Made by a program: the position numbers and the translations under genes. Positions 11,179-22,010 of a stretch of 64,000 nucleotides of DNA are shown piece by piece. The notes under the pieces were generated by a model. That model saw only the letters and a list, made by a program, of their open reading frames with translations. It was not told the DNA's origin and did no database searches. The DNA is taken from positions 1,302,001 to 1,366,000 of the forward strand of contig OZ037876.1 in NCBI GenBank assembly GCA_964035575.1, in the 5' to 3' direction. Position 1 is the first letter of the stretch. Each line of letters starts with the position of its first letter. Origin of the DNA: Rhynchopus sp. YZ270_cl-10. Its lineage: Eukaryota > Euglenozoa > Diplonemea > Diplonemida > Diplonemidae.

Positions 11179-12078
11179 ATGCTAAGACGAGCCCTTCTGA
11201 ACCAGGCCCGCCGTTGCAGCGGAGCTACCACCCCCACCCCTACCCCCACTGTCCAAGCCAGAGTACTTCCCTGCGGGTCAAAGGCTACCGGGACTTTTCA
11301 TCATGACACACTTCTCGAGGGGACTCTTATTGCAGCAGACGGAACGAAACGGAGTGGTGTCTTCACTGAAGGGAAGCTGACTGAGGGACGTGTCTATCTG
11401 CCTGATGGCCGAATCTACACTGGAATTTTCAAAGACGGTGTACCACAGGACGGTACCCTTGAAGACGAAGGCGCACTCTACGAGGGCCCCTTCAACAAGC
11501 AGTGGCAACGCCACGGGAAAGGTGTCGAACGTCGTGCCGACGGCGGGCAAAACGAAGGTCTCTTCGCAGACGACTGGCTCTCTGAGGGGGAGGTTACCAT
11601 TCCTGCAGACGGCGCCCGCTCTGCGGTGTCCTTTACCGGAACCCTGAAGGAGGGACGTTTCCACCAGGGCACACTCAAATACCAAGGCATGTTGTATGTG
11701 GGGGCGTTGGAAAGCAACAACCCGCATGGGAAAGGGAGGTTGGAGCTTCCGGATGGGTCGGTGCGTGAGGGGCTCTTTGCGGGTGGGGTGTTGCATGGGA
11801 ATGGGATGATTGTGTTGAAGAACGGTACAGTGGTGAGCGGCGTCTTCAAGGAAGGCACACTCCCGAACGGTTCCATCAAATGGACGCAGGGGGACCTCTT
11901 CGAAGGCGACCTCGACTCACAGCACCGTCCACACGGAGACGGCGCCATGTACAAATCGGATGAACGCCACTGGTGGTCCGGACAGTGGACACACGGTACG
12001 TTCTCTGGGGGAAGCGTAACAGACGAAGGGGGTGCGCCAGTGGACTACAGGACAGCGCCGCCCAAAACGACGCTGTGA
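11179..12078 (+). CDS. MORN-repeat protein
   Basis: A single exon encodes 299 residues. From about residue 40 to 285 it is built of degenerate MORN repeats of about 23 residues. Clear examples include YEGPF-HGKGV near 95-113, YVGAL-HGKGRLELPDGS near 173-192, HGNGMIVLKNG and FEGDL-HGDGAMY. MORN arrays form elongated beta-ribbons that join membranes or scaffold proteins, often at cytoskeletal structures. The N-terminus MLRRALLNQARRCSG is basic and amphipathic and could be a mitochondrial presequence. No catalytic domain follows, so this is a pure repeat protein; its partner and exact site are unknown. Confidence 0.8.
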   Translation: MLRRALLNQARRCSGATTPTPTPTVQARVLPCGSKATGTFHHDTLLEGTLIAADGTKRSGVFTEGKLTEGRVYLPDGRIYTGIFKDGVPQDGTLEDEGALYEGPFNKQWQRHGKGVERRADGGQNEGLFADDWLSEGEVTIPADGARSAVSFTGTLKEGRFHQGTLKYQGMLYVGALESNNPHGKGRLELPDGSVREGLFAGGVLHGNGMIVLKNGTVVSGVFKEGTLPNGSIKWTQGDLFEGDLDSQHRPHGDGAMYKSDERHWWSGQWTHGTFSGGSVTDEGGAPVDYRTAPPKTTL

Positions 12079-12267
12079 AAAAAGGTTGGTGGAGAATGTG
12101 TTGTCGGAATACAACGATTTTTTTGAGATCAGGGTGGGGGGAGGGAGTTTGGATAGTGGAAGTTTCTCAACGTTGGAAAAAAGGTGTTTCTCCCTGTGGT
12201 TTATGTACCCTAATGTACCCTTTTCACCCCCAAAACACCACATGCACCAGAGAGCGTTGGCCTCGCA

Positions 12268-14020
12268 ATGCGACCTCGCTATGTACTATTCTCCTATGCC
12301 GTCCTCTGCGTGGTGCAGGTCGTTGTGGCGCAGTGTGGGGACGACCTGGATGGGGACCTTGTCCGTATCAGCACCCCGACCCTCACCTTTTGCTGTACGG
12401 GGTGCACAAACTCGCTCGCGCCCGGTAATTGTGACGGCTTTGTGAACTCAAAGCTGGTTTCGGACATATGTCAGATCAGCTGCGGGAAGTGTACCGGCAG
12501 CACCACACCGATACCTCCACCTACACCAACACCACCCACACCAGGTGGCTGTGCAGATGACGCAACCTGGTCTCATGTGAATGGCTGGAAGTGTTCGGAC
12601 CTGGCCGACCAGAAGACACTGTGTGCATCTATGAACCAACCTGCCGCCTGTTGGAAGGACACCTGCGATGGGTCTGATGCATCCGTTAAGTGTCCTGCAA
12701 CGTGTGAAGCGTGTACCGTCGCTGTGCCCGACACACCCACGCCAGTTGTGACGCCTCCACCGACCCCTGCCACCCCAACAACCCCACAGCCTGCTGTGCC
12801 AGGAGTCACTGCGCCTCCAGGTGTGCCGACTACCGCCGTGCCGGCCACAGTCGCAGGACAGTGCTCGACAGACCCCGCGCTCTGCACCATGCAGGAGTGT
12901 GTCTGCCCTGCCCCTCTGCTCAAGCTGCAGGCGCTGGCAGGCGCACAGCCGTGCTGGCGATGCGCCCAGGCGACAACAGCACCGTCACTCTCCCCTGAGA
13001 CACCCTCCCCCGAAGGAGAGGATGACGCACTGTGGGTGCGTGTTGCACTGCCCTTCTTCTTGGCGTGTCTGGCGTGCCTGCTGCTTGTGTGTTGTTTGCA
13101 TGCATGGATATGGATGGGTGTGAACAAGAAGGGCAGCAAGGACGAAGGGAAGACGATGCCTCTGAACAACGATAAGAAGGAGAAGGATAAGAAAGGGAAG
13201 AAAGATAAAAAGAAGAAGAGTGCGAAAGACAATAACACGAGCGACGTCTCCTCTGAGTCTGTCGTTGTGGAGAGTGACACAAAGAGCAAAGCTAGCAAGG
13301 CTAGCAAGCAAAGCAAGAACAGCAAAATCAGCGAGGCCATCCTCGAGGAGCTCAAGGAGAAGAAGCGCCGCCTCGAGAAGCAGGTCAACAAAAGCAAGAC
13401 CGACACCAAGACCGATACCAAGACCGACACCACCCCCGCCAAGCAGGAGCCCAGCCCCCCCCGCACACCCAGCCCTGTCCTGCAGGCTTCGGTCAACTCT
13501 AGTCTCCCAGACTTTACACCACAGGGCGGTGGCCAGGTCTTCGCCACAGGGCAAGTTGTGCAGGCGTCGTGGGAGGGGCAGTGGTTCGACGCGGAAATTA
13601 TATTGTATGAGCAGCTTTCCCCCTTTCCCCTTCTACCTCTGCACACTGCATTTTTTCATTACTCCTGAAAGGGCTCAGCAGAGTCACATTATTACCAACT
13701 TTTCATGCTCAGTCTTCACTTTTCCTCTACTTTAGCCCCTCCGTCCACAGATTGACAACTTCACTTTAGTTCTTAGGTTTTGAATGTGTATTCATAACGT
13801 TTGGTCAGGCTTTCAGGAAGCCACCCAATTGCACTGCACATCTGCACATCTGACTTACGCCACCTACAACATCACCTACACCAACAGGTATAACCTAGAC
13901 GGCACCTACGTGGTACAGTGGCTAGAAGACTCGACGGAAACGCTAGTCGCAGCCTCTGACGTCCGCCCCCGTGCCGCCACCTCTAACCCCATCAGCTCCC
14001 TCTTTGGGAACCGGTTGTAG
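12268..14020 (+). CDS. Secretory-pathway Cys-rich membrane protein with cytosolic Lys-rich and Tudor/SH3-like region
   Basis: Two exons, 12268-13604 and 13888-14020, give 489 residues. The intron, GTATGA to ACAG, lies in phase 2; joining restores a continuous FDAEIILYNLDGTYVVQW. The N-terminus is a signal peptide ending near VVVAQ. Two six-Cys modules follow, at about 23-75 and 92-151, resembling ShK-type domains, then Thr/Pro-rich linkers and a third Cys-rich stretch near 195-233. One membrane helix lies at about 252-280. The cytosolic tail is very Lys-rich, with KTDTKTDTKT repeats. The C-terminus forms a small beta-barrel of Tudor/SH3 type: GQVVQASWEGQWFDAEI, then GTYVVQWLEDSTE. The overall function is unknown. 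A type I surface protein linked to the cytoskeleton or signalling would fit. Confidence 0.75.
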
Positions 14021-14148
14021 TTCCCCCTGTCCCCATCCTCCCTTCTGTGCCATGAGTGACCCCCTGCCTCGTATCCTTTGTCCACACGGCATGCTTCACT
14101 CCACCCCTCCCCCTCTACCATGGCCAGCTAGACAAAGCACACTACACA

Positions 14149-14973
14149 ATGGCAGCATCGCGTATGGTGCTTGCTGACGGGCGGCATTTGGCGTGGAGGG
14201 AGTATGGGAAGAAGGGAGGCTTTCCTGTGGTGTTTGCGCATGGGAATTTGAATAGTTCACAGTTTGCGCCTTTGTGGGCAAAGACATGCGATGTGACGGC
14301 AGAGTGCGGTGCACGTGTCTACGCATTGGACCGTCCTGGATACGGAGACTCCTGCTTCAAGGCAGACCGTGACTACGCCAGCATGGCATCTGACGTCAAA
14401 CAGTGGATGCAAGCGCAGAGCATCGACACCATCGCTGTGCTCGGCTACAGCAGTGGTGGGCCCAACGCTCTTGCCATCGCAGCCGGGCTAGGTGATTCCG
14501 TAGCATGCTGTGGCCTCTTTAGCACAGACGGGCCTTACAAGGAGATGGGGCTTAACCCACGGATGTTCAACTGCGAGGCACTCACCTATGAGGAAAGCGT
14601 CAAAATTGCGACAAAGAACGAAGCAGACCTGCGTGCATCTTATGAGAAGGCGAAGCCCGAACGCAAGGACCTGCTGCTAGGAGACATCGACCATGCGACG
14701 AAGCAGGGTGTGGACAAAGGTCCTTCGCAGGACAGCGTGCTGGAGTCGGCTGATTGGGGCATCGACCTGGGTGCGGTGCGCTGCCCCGTACTGCTCTACC
14801 ACGGTGCGGACGACACGGATGTGCCCCCAGAATGTGCTACCCACTTGGCACAGAAGATCCCTCACGCAGAACTCTCCATCGTGGAGGGCGAGAACCACTC
14901 AATGATCCGCAGAAAGTGGAAAGAAGTGTTGTCCGCAGTGCTCGCGAAATGCCACCCAACCTCTTCGTTGTAA
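14149..14973 (+). CDS. Alpha/beta hydrolase
   Basis: A single exon of 274 residues if translation begins at 14149 (MAASRM); an in-frame ATG at 14056 would add 31 residues that read through a pyrimidine tract and is less likely. The fold signature is clear: oxyanion segment FAHGNLN, strand ALDRPGYGDS, nucleophile elbow GYSSGG with Ser at about 101, acid in HGADDTDVP near 221-225 and catalytic His in ENHSM at 250. The catalytic triad is complete. The substrate is unknown; family members cleave esters, epoxides or lipids. The start lies about 130 bases after the stop of the preceding gene, which supports a shared primary transcript. Confidence 0.85.
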   Translation: MAASRMVLADGRHLAWREYGKKGGFPVVFAHGNLNSSQFAPLWAKTCDVTAECGARVYALDRPGYGDSCFKADRDYASMASDVKQWMQAQSIDTIAVLGYSSGGPNALAIAAGLGDSVACCGLFSTDGPYKEMGLNPRMFNCEALTYEESVKIATKNEADLRASYEKAKPERKDLLLGDIDHATKQGVDKGPSQDSVLESADWGIDLGAVRCPVLLYHGADDTDVPPECATHLAQKIPHAELSIVEGENHSMIRRKWKEVLSAVLAKCHPTSSL

Positions 14974-15872
14974 AGGATGGGAGGGCTTTTTGTGGAGGCT
15001 TGTGTGGCCTGGTGGTTCATTTTACCAAAATTTGTTTTTCTTTTTTGAATGTATGCAACAGAAACGTAATCCCCCTTTTTTTTTGTTGAAACTACTGGGT
15101 TTTTGTGCACTCGCACCAGTGTTTTTCTTGGGGGGGTGGTGAGGGGGTCGATCACCCCCTCATTTTGAAACTAAAAAACACTGCACATCGCAAAAAATTG
15201 ACAGTGGAGTTTGCACAGGTGGCAACTACACTATTCCAACAATTCTTCAAAATAAAATGAAATACCACCCCCCCCCTCCATTTCCTTCCCTTCTCTATTT
15301 ATTCGTCGTTGTTGATCGCATCCATCAGGACCTTGATAGGGACACACAGCGTTCTCGAAGAGAAGTGTCCATAGGGAGATGTACGTTTGTCGTCGCTGTG
15401 TGTCCCCGAGTGTATCAGTACAGCCCTGGTGCTTTGTGCCACCATGCGAACGCATCTTGGGTCATCCCTTCTTGGGGCATCCCTTGTCCCGTTCTTCAGT
15501 TCCGTCCGCGCTCGTCCTTTTTTTGATGCCCGTGAGCACTGACGCAGGATCAGAGAGCAGACCGGCGGTTTGGCGAGGTTCAAGGGATACACTTGCCGGT
15601 GCAGTAGTTGCTGTGCCCCCTCTCAATGCGCACACAAGTTGTCGACTTCATGAGCACCTGTGCACCGTGCACAGAGCTCCTTCAGGAATATTGTGATGGT
15701 GTTGTGTGCCGCATCGAACGTTCCCTGTACTGCCTTCTCGTCTTCTTCGCTGGCGTTTGTCCCACAAAGGAACGCTCCTCAATGTCTTTGATGCAAGGTT
15801 TTGCACGAATCCCTCTACCCCTCCCTCCTCCTCCCTCCATCACAACACCACCCAGACATATGCCACAGTGCT
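14974..15872. other. Intercistronic region, about 0.9 kb
   Basis: No gene is supported. Open frames at 15379-15696 and 15608-16030 have no recognisable domain and overlap in different frames. The stretch 15800-15870 is rich in C and T and leads into the next gene. Confidence 0.5.
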
Positions 15873-18719
15873 ATGGAAGAAGCCCCCGTCTCCCCGGCCT
15901 CGCCCACTGCAGTGGCAAACGATGCTGCAAAGGACGCGACTGTGTTCATGAAGTTCTTGAAGCACAGCCGCGACAAGCTGATTGGGTGCACTGTGGAGCG
16001 GGAGCGGTGCATGACGTTCGCGCCACCTAACATGCGGCTTGAGTTCGAGGAGGTGCTCAAGCGTGACGTGCTGCAGATCCTGCGTGAGGTGTGCGGCTAC
16101 GCCATGAAGAAGGAGTCGCAGAAGCTCAGCACGCAAAGCGACACTGCCGACCTGGTAGATGAGATCGACACCCTCCGCACCCAGGTGCAACACATGGCGC
16201 ACAGCAACAGCGAGCTCGTGCAAGGTGAAGCACGGTGCACCACTGAGATCCGCCAACTCCAATCCCACATCGCAGCCCTCCAAGGCCAAGTCGCGCGACG
16301 ACAGCTTCTGCTCAACCAACAACGAGAAATGTTTTTAAAGCACGTTGTTCAGCGTGACATTGAACGAAGCCTGAAGGACACAAGCAAACGAAATGATCCT
16401 GAACAAAGCGAACAAAGCGCCACAGCAATGCAGATGTTCCAACGCCCTGAGGACGAGGAGGACGAGCCGATCCTGCCACCTGCAGGCGACAAGGAAAAGG
16501 ACCGTGCACACTTCGAACGCAACGTGCAGAACATCAAAGAAACATACGACAAGGAGAAGCACGCAGCCGAGATGCGCCGCCGCGAGGAAGTCGACGAGCT
16601 CAAACGCGTCATCCAGAAGATGGACGCATCCTACAAGCAGCTTCTCGCCTCCTCACCCCCACACCAAACCCCCGACGACGACGACCAAGAAGCCGACAGC
16701 TCCTGGGCACGCCACCACCCTCCTCCGGTTCCCATCTCCGTCCCTGGGTCTGGCGTGGACATGAGCGTCCAGACGGAGGCCTGCCACCTCGAGCCTACGT
16801 CTCCTTCCCACGCACCTTCCCACCCTCCTTCCGACTCTGACTCAAACGCCTCCGCACAGATCCTTGCCACACCCGTAGACGAGGCTAGCATCTCTGCTGA
16901 GTCTGAGTCTGTAGATGCGGACCGTCCTTCCCTTCTAACAGAAGCAGCACAGAAGGAAGAGAAGCAAGAAACAGACGTGGAGGCAGTGTCCACAGCCTCC
17001 GACGGCGATGTGAAGGAGGAGGAAGAGGAAGACGACGACCCTGACGATGTAGCGACAGTAGCTGCTCAGGATGCACCGTCCTCAGAAGGCAAGGATGAAG
17101 AGGATGATGAGGATGACGATGATGATGACGAAGACGATGAAGACGAAGACGACGACGACGAGAAGCCGTCCCCCGCAGAACGGCGTATTGCCGTCGCGAC
17201 CAGCCCCAGAAAGACTACCCCAAAGGCACCACCTGTCGTCATAGTGCCGCAAAAGGCTGCCCCCAAGCCTGCCCCCAAGATGCCTAGAGTGCAACGACAG
17301 ATTCCAGTAAAACCGCCTCAAAAAGCGGTCAAAAGAGAAGCCCCCAAAAAGCCAACCCGCCGCAAAGACGAAGAAAGTGAAGAAGAAGAAGGCAGTCAAG
17401 TGGACGACAAATCGGAGGTCGCACCAAGCAAGAACGACTCGGAGGATGAGGTGATCACAAGGAAGGTGCAGCGTGTGGCACATCAAGGTCGTTCGTATGT
17501 ACAGCCCGCTGCAGATTCGGCAGCAAAGAGACGACACGTGGCCGCAACGAAGGCAGCGGTGCGTGCTGCGGAGGCTCGACATCAGAAGGAGATTGGCAAG
17601 TTGCAGGATGAGTTGAAGATAAAAGAGCAGGTGTTGGACCAGGTGCTCCGTGATATGGACCAATGGCGTCATCAGATGCCTGCAACAGGTGAGCAAAAGG
17701 AGCGTCTAGATCAGATCAAGAAGAACAGCCTCGTAGGCAAACGTGGTGACAGCCCCGACGCAGATGACCGCCCTGAGACAGACGCACCACCAGCCCCGCC
17801 GTCACCCAAGATAAAGGGCACTGCGAACTTCAGTGTCGACACACAGCTGATCCTGGATTTGAGAAGAGAGCTGAACCAAAAGAGCAAGCTTCTCCACGAG
17901 CAGCAGACCGAGATCGACACACTACGAAGCAACATGCAGTCGATGTGCGGCTCCATCGGGTCGCGTATGTCGCAGGTGAACCTCTCCATCATTGACAAGC
18001 TCAAGACCTCTGTCGAAGGCGCCGAGATGGCAGAAGAGATGTACCGCATCAGTGGTTGGACCCTTCTTGCCATGGGGCTCAAATACGACAAAGTGCTGAC
18101 CTGCGCAATACAGGGCATGAAGCAGGACCGCTCGATGTTCCAAAGCCAGGCGTCTCTCCGCAAGGTGCAGCGCGCGATAGAGCTGATGGAGTACCGCTAC
18201 GCTGTGTTCATGGCGTCGCAGCGCAACGAACGCCTCCGTCTCAAAGACATGAGCAACCGGAGCTGGGACAGGGTGCTGTTCTACTCACGCTCTTTGGTGA
18301 AGAAGGGCACGCCGCAGGTGGTGTCCGAGGCAGCGCATCGGAGTGTGCATGGGGCTGCTTCGCGGCCGTCCACAGCACCGCAGCAGAGGGCACAGAAGCA
18401 GGTGCCCCCACCTGCTCCGTTTCCTGTGGGGAAGGAGGAGGCAGTGGAGCAGACGCAGAGGAAGATGCCGAACCCACCATCGCGCCCCGCAACGGCGCCA
18501 AGCAGCAAGCATGCGAAGGAGGACGCAGAGACGCCGGAGCAGCGTCGTGACCGTGTGCTCCAGATGCTGTACCGCGACCGCAGGCAGAACATTGAGCAGC
18601 GCATCAAAGAGCGGCAAAAGAACGCTGCCAACGCCATAGAGCCTGTCTTCGAGGACGCTGCCAAGGTCTTCCGTCTTATTGGTCAGCACACCCCGAATGC
18701 AAAGGCGGCAACAACTTAG
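15873..18719 (+). CDS. Large acidic coiled-coil protein
   Basis: A single exon encodes 948 residues from the ATG at 15873. An upstream in-frame ATG at 15801 lies in the pyrimidine tract. The N-terminal ~100 residues may be globular (VFMKFLKHSRDKL and following). Heptad-rich coiled coil follows at about 100-260. A long low-complexity region is very acidic around 370-440, with runs of Glu and Asp. A Lys/Pro-rich segment near 440-530 is followed by a second coiled coil near 570-640 and again near 670-720. A helical domain near 730-820 carries RISGWTLLAMGLKYDK. The tail is Ala/Gln/Arg-rich. I recognise no named family. The layout suits a structural cytoskeletal or flagellar protein, which is only inference. 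Confidence 0.75.
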   Translation: MEEAPVSPASPTAVANDAAKDATVFMKFLKHSRDKLIGCTVERERCMTFAPPNMRLEFEEVLKRDVLQILREVCGYAMKKESQKLSTQSDTADLVDEIDTLRTQVQHMAHSNSELVQGEARCTTEIRQLQSHIAALQGQVARRQLLLNQQREMFLKHVVQRDIERSLKDTSKRNDPEQSEQSATAMQMFQRPEDEEDEPILPPAGDKEKDRAHFERNVQNIKETYDKEKHAAEMRRREEVDELKRVIQKMDASYKQLLASSPPHQTPDDDDQEADSSWARHHPPPVPISVPGSGVDMSVQTEACHLEPTSPSHAPSHPPSDSDSNASAQILATPVDEASISAESESVDADRPSLLTEAAQKEEKQETDVEAVSTASDGDVKEEEEEDDDPDDVATVAAQDAPSSEGKDEEDDEDDDDDDEDDEDEDDDDEKPSPAERRIAVATSPRKTTPKAPPVVIVPQKAAPKPAPKMPRVQRQIPVKPPQKAVKREAPKKPTRRKDEESEEEEGSQVDDKSEVAPSKNDSEDEVITRKVQRVAHQGRSYVQPAADSAAKRRHVAATKAAVRAAEARHQKEIGKLQDELKIKEQVLDQVLRDMDQWRHQMPATGEQKERLDQIKKNSLVGKRGDSPDADDRPETDAPPAPPSPKIKGTANFSVDTQLILDLRRELNQKSKLLHEQQTEIDTLRSNMQSMCGSIGSRMSQVNLSIIDKLKTSVEGAEMAEEMYRISGWTLLAMGLKYDKVLTCAIQGMKQDRSMFQSQASLRKVQRAIELMEYRYAVFMASQRNERLRLKDMSNRSWDRVLFYSRSLVKKGTPQVVSEAAHRSVHGAASRPSTAPQQRAQKQVPPPAPFPVGKEEAVEQTQRKMPNPPSRPATAPSSKHAKEDAETPEQRRDRVLQMLYRDRRQNIEQRIKERQKNAANAIEPVFEDAAKVFRLIGQHTPNAKAATT

Positions 18720-18866
18720 ACACATTTACACTTTAGTTAAGGTAAAAGAAAAAGGGAATCATTCTGTCTGCTTCTTGCCTCCCCCTGCCCCCTGCCCCCT
18801 CCCCTGCCCTACCCCACCACCATGCACGCAGACGCTGCACAGCAGCTACACAAGAAAGACTACACA

Positions 18867-19540
18867 ATGAGCATGTCAATAAGCGGCCGTCGGATAGGCA
18901 ACACCTTTGAGGTGGTTGACGAGCGTGGTGTGCAGCAGGTCGTCAAGCTGCAGAACCTGACGGTGAACGGGCAGTGGCGTGGTGGTGACAGCACGTACCA
19001 GATCCAGTGCACGAAGGAGGGTGTGATTCTGTCGATCACAGAGAGCAGCGAGCACAGCACACGCACACCCGAAGACGAGGACGACGGGAAGTGGAACGAC
19101 GCGGAGCAGGGCCGCTGGGAGAACATGTCGCCCCTGGCTGTGACGCAGCAGCCCATCAGCGACAAGACTGTGCAGCTGTTCTCCGCAACGAAGATCAACG
19201 GGCAGAAAGGGGATGTGCGCCTCTTCAGGTTCGACCCGCAATACCCTTACGACTTGGTATGCCCTTGCACCACGCCTCTATTTCTTTATATATACGAGAT
19301 AAAGCGGTCATCTCACTCTTTGGCTGTTGTACAAATAAACACAAACGTTACATCTTCTGCCTCGGGCAGGCGATTGTCGACAACAACAATGCTTTTTTCG
19401 TAGACCGTGGCTACAACCACACAGAACACATAAAACCAAACCCCACACAGGAGGTAAGCCACATCACCAGAGACCCTGAGCGCCCTGTTCGTACAGTGCA
19501 GATCCTCAGACGCCATATCTCTGCACGGGGGAAGCTTTGA
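18867..19540 (+). CDS. Small spliced hypothetical protein
   Basis: Two exons, 18867-19256 and 19370-19540, give 186 residues. The intron starts GTATGC, ends GGGCAG and is in phase 0, joining YPYDL to AIVDNNNAFF. Another in-frame ATG at 18822 would add MHADAAQQLHKKDYT. The protein is hydrophilic and beta-rich (RRIGNTFEVVDERGVQQVVKL near the start), with a central acidic TPEDEDDGKW. Exon 2 contains GAG followed by GTAAGC at about 19452, a strong donor, so a further intron and alternative C-terminus are possible. No family is recognised. Confidence 0.6.
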
Positions 19541-19758
19541 GAGGTGAGAAAAGCTCCCACACATTCCCTTCAAATGCGAAGGGAAAAAAGCCTCCAAAAG
19601 CAACACTCCGTCATCCTCTTGACGTGATTGTTGATGCAGCATTTGTTTTTAAAACCGCACTCCTACGTTTCCTTGTGTTTCCCCACCCCCCACAAACAAT
19701 AAAACAATAGAGACAATAAAGACGAAAGGGAGAGGTTGTGGTGAAACACACGACGCCT

Positions 19759-19835
19759 CATGTCAGAATGACATGCAAAATGTCACTTTTCTGTTTTTTT
19801 TTTCTTCTTTTTCACATGTCATTACGACATGTGAA
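19759..19835. repeat. Two related short palindromes
   Basis: The first, 19759-19775, is CATGTCA-GAA-TGACATG. The second, 19811-19835, is TTCACATGTC-ATTAC-GACATGTGAA with perfect 10-bp arms. The spacer is a T-rich run. Another ATGACATGT follows at about 19836. They share the CATGTC/GACATG core. Confidence 0.75.
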
Positions 19836-19992
19836 ATGACATGTACCATATGAAAGAAAAAAGTTGGGCACCGTGCGCCTGCGGTGTTACGTGTTCTCTG
19901 GTTTTTTTTTTGTTCTCACTAAAATAAATTCGTCGAAAAAAACGTTTTCTTCTAATCTTCTTAGACCCCCTCCCCCTAAGAGTCCCCCCTTT

Positions 19993-20030
19993 GATAGGTG
20001 ACTATGCGATGCTTAGTATCATCTTGCGAA
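19993..20030 (+). repeat. Dispersed hairpin family, copy 3
   Basis: GATAGGTGA-CTATGC-GA-TGCTTAG-TA-TCATCTT. The inner stem has one T-T mismatch and otherwise pairs; the outer stem includes a G-U pair. Confidence 0.65.
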
Positions 20031-20388
20031 CTATTTTCTTCCTTTTTCTTTCTGACACCAGCCAACGTTATTTTGCATGCTGCAGCATTTACTGCATGAT
20101 TATTCTTTTTTCTCTCTTTTTTTCTTCATTTGTTCCCATTGGCAGGGAGGAGAGGGTGATGTGGGGGTGAGTGGCTTGTCAGGCCGGACATAAAGAACCA
20201 CGCCTACCTGACACTTCCCTCTGTCTCTCTCTCTCTTCCCGCCCTTCGCCAATATATTGATATAACGAACAGATGTGCCCACAGTGATGTTCAGTATCGC
20301 AAAACTGTTGTCTCGGTTGCACTGTTGATATCTGTGCTGAGCGTTCAGTATTTTCTTTTTTTTGGCTCTCACAGACATAACGCCCTTT

Positions 20389-20426
20389 GTAAGATGACTA
20401 AGGCGAAACTTAGGTTCATCGTAAGC
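20389..20426 (+). repeat. Dispersed hairpin family, copy 4
   Basis: GTAAGATGA-CTAAG-GCGAAA-CTTAG-GT-TCATCGTAAG. The inner stem is perfect, with the usual GT bulge on the 3' side. Confidence 0.75.
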
Positions 20427-20829
20427 AACTTTTTGTGTGCTTTTTTATTTGAATATTGGGGCTGGGGGGTGAGGTGGGTATATGTTTGTACTTTCCTTGC
20501 AAGAGAAAAGCTAGTCAGGTGAGGCGAGCAGGGTTCGTCTCTATGGTGCCTTTGTATTGAGGTGGAGAAGAGGTGGCATGAGGACCTTTTCGTCCTAAAA
20601 GACGGGAGGTAGTGTGCACTGTCGTCTCATGTTTCTTTTGAACCTGCTTGCTTATCCCCCTTTTGTGGAACCTCTTGCTCGCATGGCCGAGTCTGTGTGT
20701 TCGTTTCAACACTACCACTCACCCATCGTTTCCCTTCTCCCTTTCCATCCTTTCCACGGACCCTGCCTGCAGTATTGTATTGTGAACCAGTCTACACTGT
20801 CAAGTCCGTGCGGTGATGACCAGCAGTTG

Positions 20830-22010
20830 GTGGGTTAGTGTCTTTGCAGTATCAGGGAGATGCAGAGCTGTCTTGGGCAAAGGCGCATGTTTGGGACAGT
20901 GCGGCAATAGGTGGAGGTGTGTGACATTGAGTGTCATATGGTGCACTGGGGTGGGGGATGCTGCCAAAAACGGTTCCGTCCGCGCTGTGATGGGGGTGGT
21001 CTGGGGGTGAGGGCAACGTTCTGTTGCGGCAGAGGTGTCGGCCATGTGGTGCGTGGCGTGGGATGGGGTGGGTGAGACCTACCAGCGGCTCTGGGTTTCC
21101 CTTCGCCCGGTCAGCTTGCTGACGGGGCGACGAGCTGCGTGGGGTCTCTTCAGGGGCTTCAGACGTTGGGTGTTGGGTGGGGGGGTTGTGCCTGAGTGGT
21201 TGGCTATCATGTCAGGGTGTGTTTGGTGCAGAAGCAGGTGAGAGCCGAACTGCTGAGTCTCGCTGTGTTGGGTGGTCTGGGTGAGGGCAGAAGGATTGTG
21301 CACCGTTCTGTTGAGGCAGGGTGTTGGCATGTGTGCACTGATCGAGGTAGGTGCTGCAGGGTGGGATGGGGAGGGGTATTACCACAGCCACATCCATAGA
21401 CACATCGCATGCTTGATGTGGCATGGGGCGACCTGTTGCGTTGTATCTGCACTGGCTTCCCTTCGCCCAAGCCCGGTCAGCTTGCTGACGGGGTTTCGTG
21501 AGGTGACGCATGAGCTACGCAATACAAGGTTTTTGCCCACTGGATGCATCTTGTAGGAGTGAAGGATGGACACGTTAGGGCTTCAGCATGCTGGGTGGGC
21601 GGTTGTGACTGAAGAGAATGAGTGCCACGTTGGCCATCCTGTTGATCAAGTACAGGCTTCTGTGATGGGGGTGATCTGGGTGGGGCTGCCAACCCTTTGT
21701 TAAGCTTGATGTAAGAGGAGCAGTGGAGGCTCTGGCAAGTGTCTCCAGTCGTCCCGGTCAGCTTGCTGACGGGTGATGCATGACGAGCCGGTGCCTTTTC
21801 CTGAGTGATTTACCTCAGCTAGGGATCAACACGATCTCCCTCAGGGGCAGCTGTTGGGTGTTGGGTGGGGTTCTACCGGAATGTGGATGAGGGTCCACAT
21901 TGGTTGTGAAGGTCTTGTACGACCCCTCTGTCCAGGTATTTGATGGCATGCACGCCGCCGGGTGGGTGGGGTGGGTATTACCGATAACCACATCCAGCAA
22001 GACTGCTTCA
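20830..22010. repeat. Degenerate tandem block with conserved CCCGGTCAGCTTGCTGACGGG hairpin
   Basis: A palindromic core, CGGTCAGCTTGCTGACGG, recurs at about 21109, 21474 and 21753, roughly 365 and 280 bases apart. Between cores, other segments recur in the same order: GTTGGGTGTTGGGTGGG (about 21164 and 21852), GGGTATTACC plus CCACATCCA (about 21375 and 21974), and GTTCTGTTG-RGGCAG (about 21018 and 21306). The block is G-rich on the + strand. Units have diverged too far for an exact copy number. Confidence 0.7.

Noticed and set aside
12573-13646. 357-codon minus-strand frame
   Set aside because: It lies opposite the spliced Cys-rich membrane protein and is Ser/Leu/Phe-rich complement of its Lys-rich and Pro-rich coding sequence.
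15379-16030. Plus-strand frames between the hydrolase and the acidic coiled-coil gene
   Set aside because: They overlap in different frames, run through pyrimidine tracts and show no domain or splice pattern.
21079-21573. Minus-strand frames repeating PVSKLTG
   Set aside because: The peptide is the translation of the repeated hairpin core; frames are short, overlapping and end at different points in each unit.
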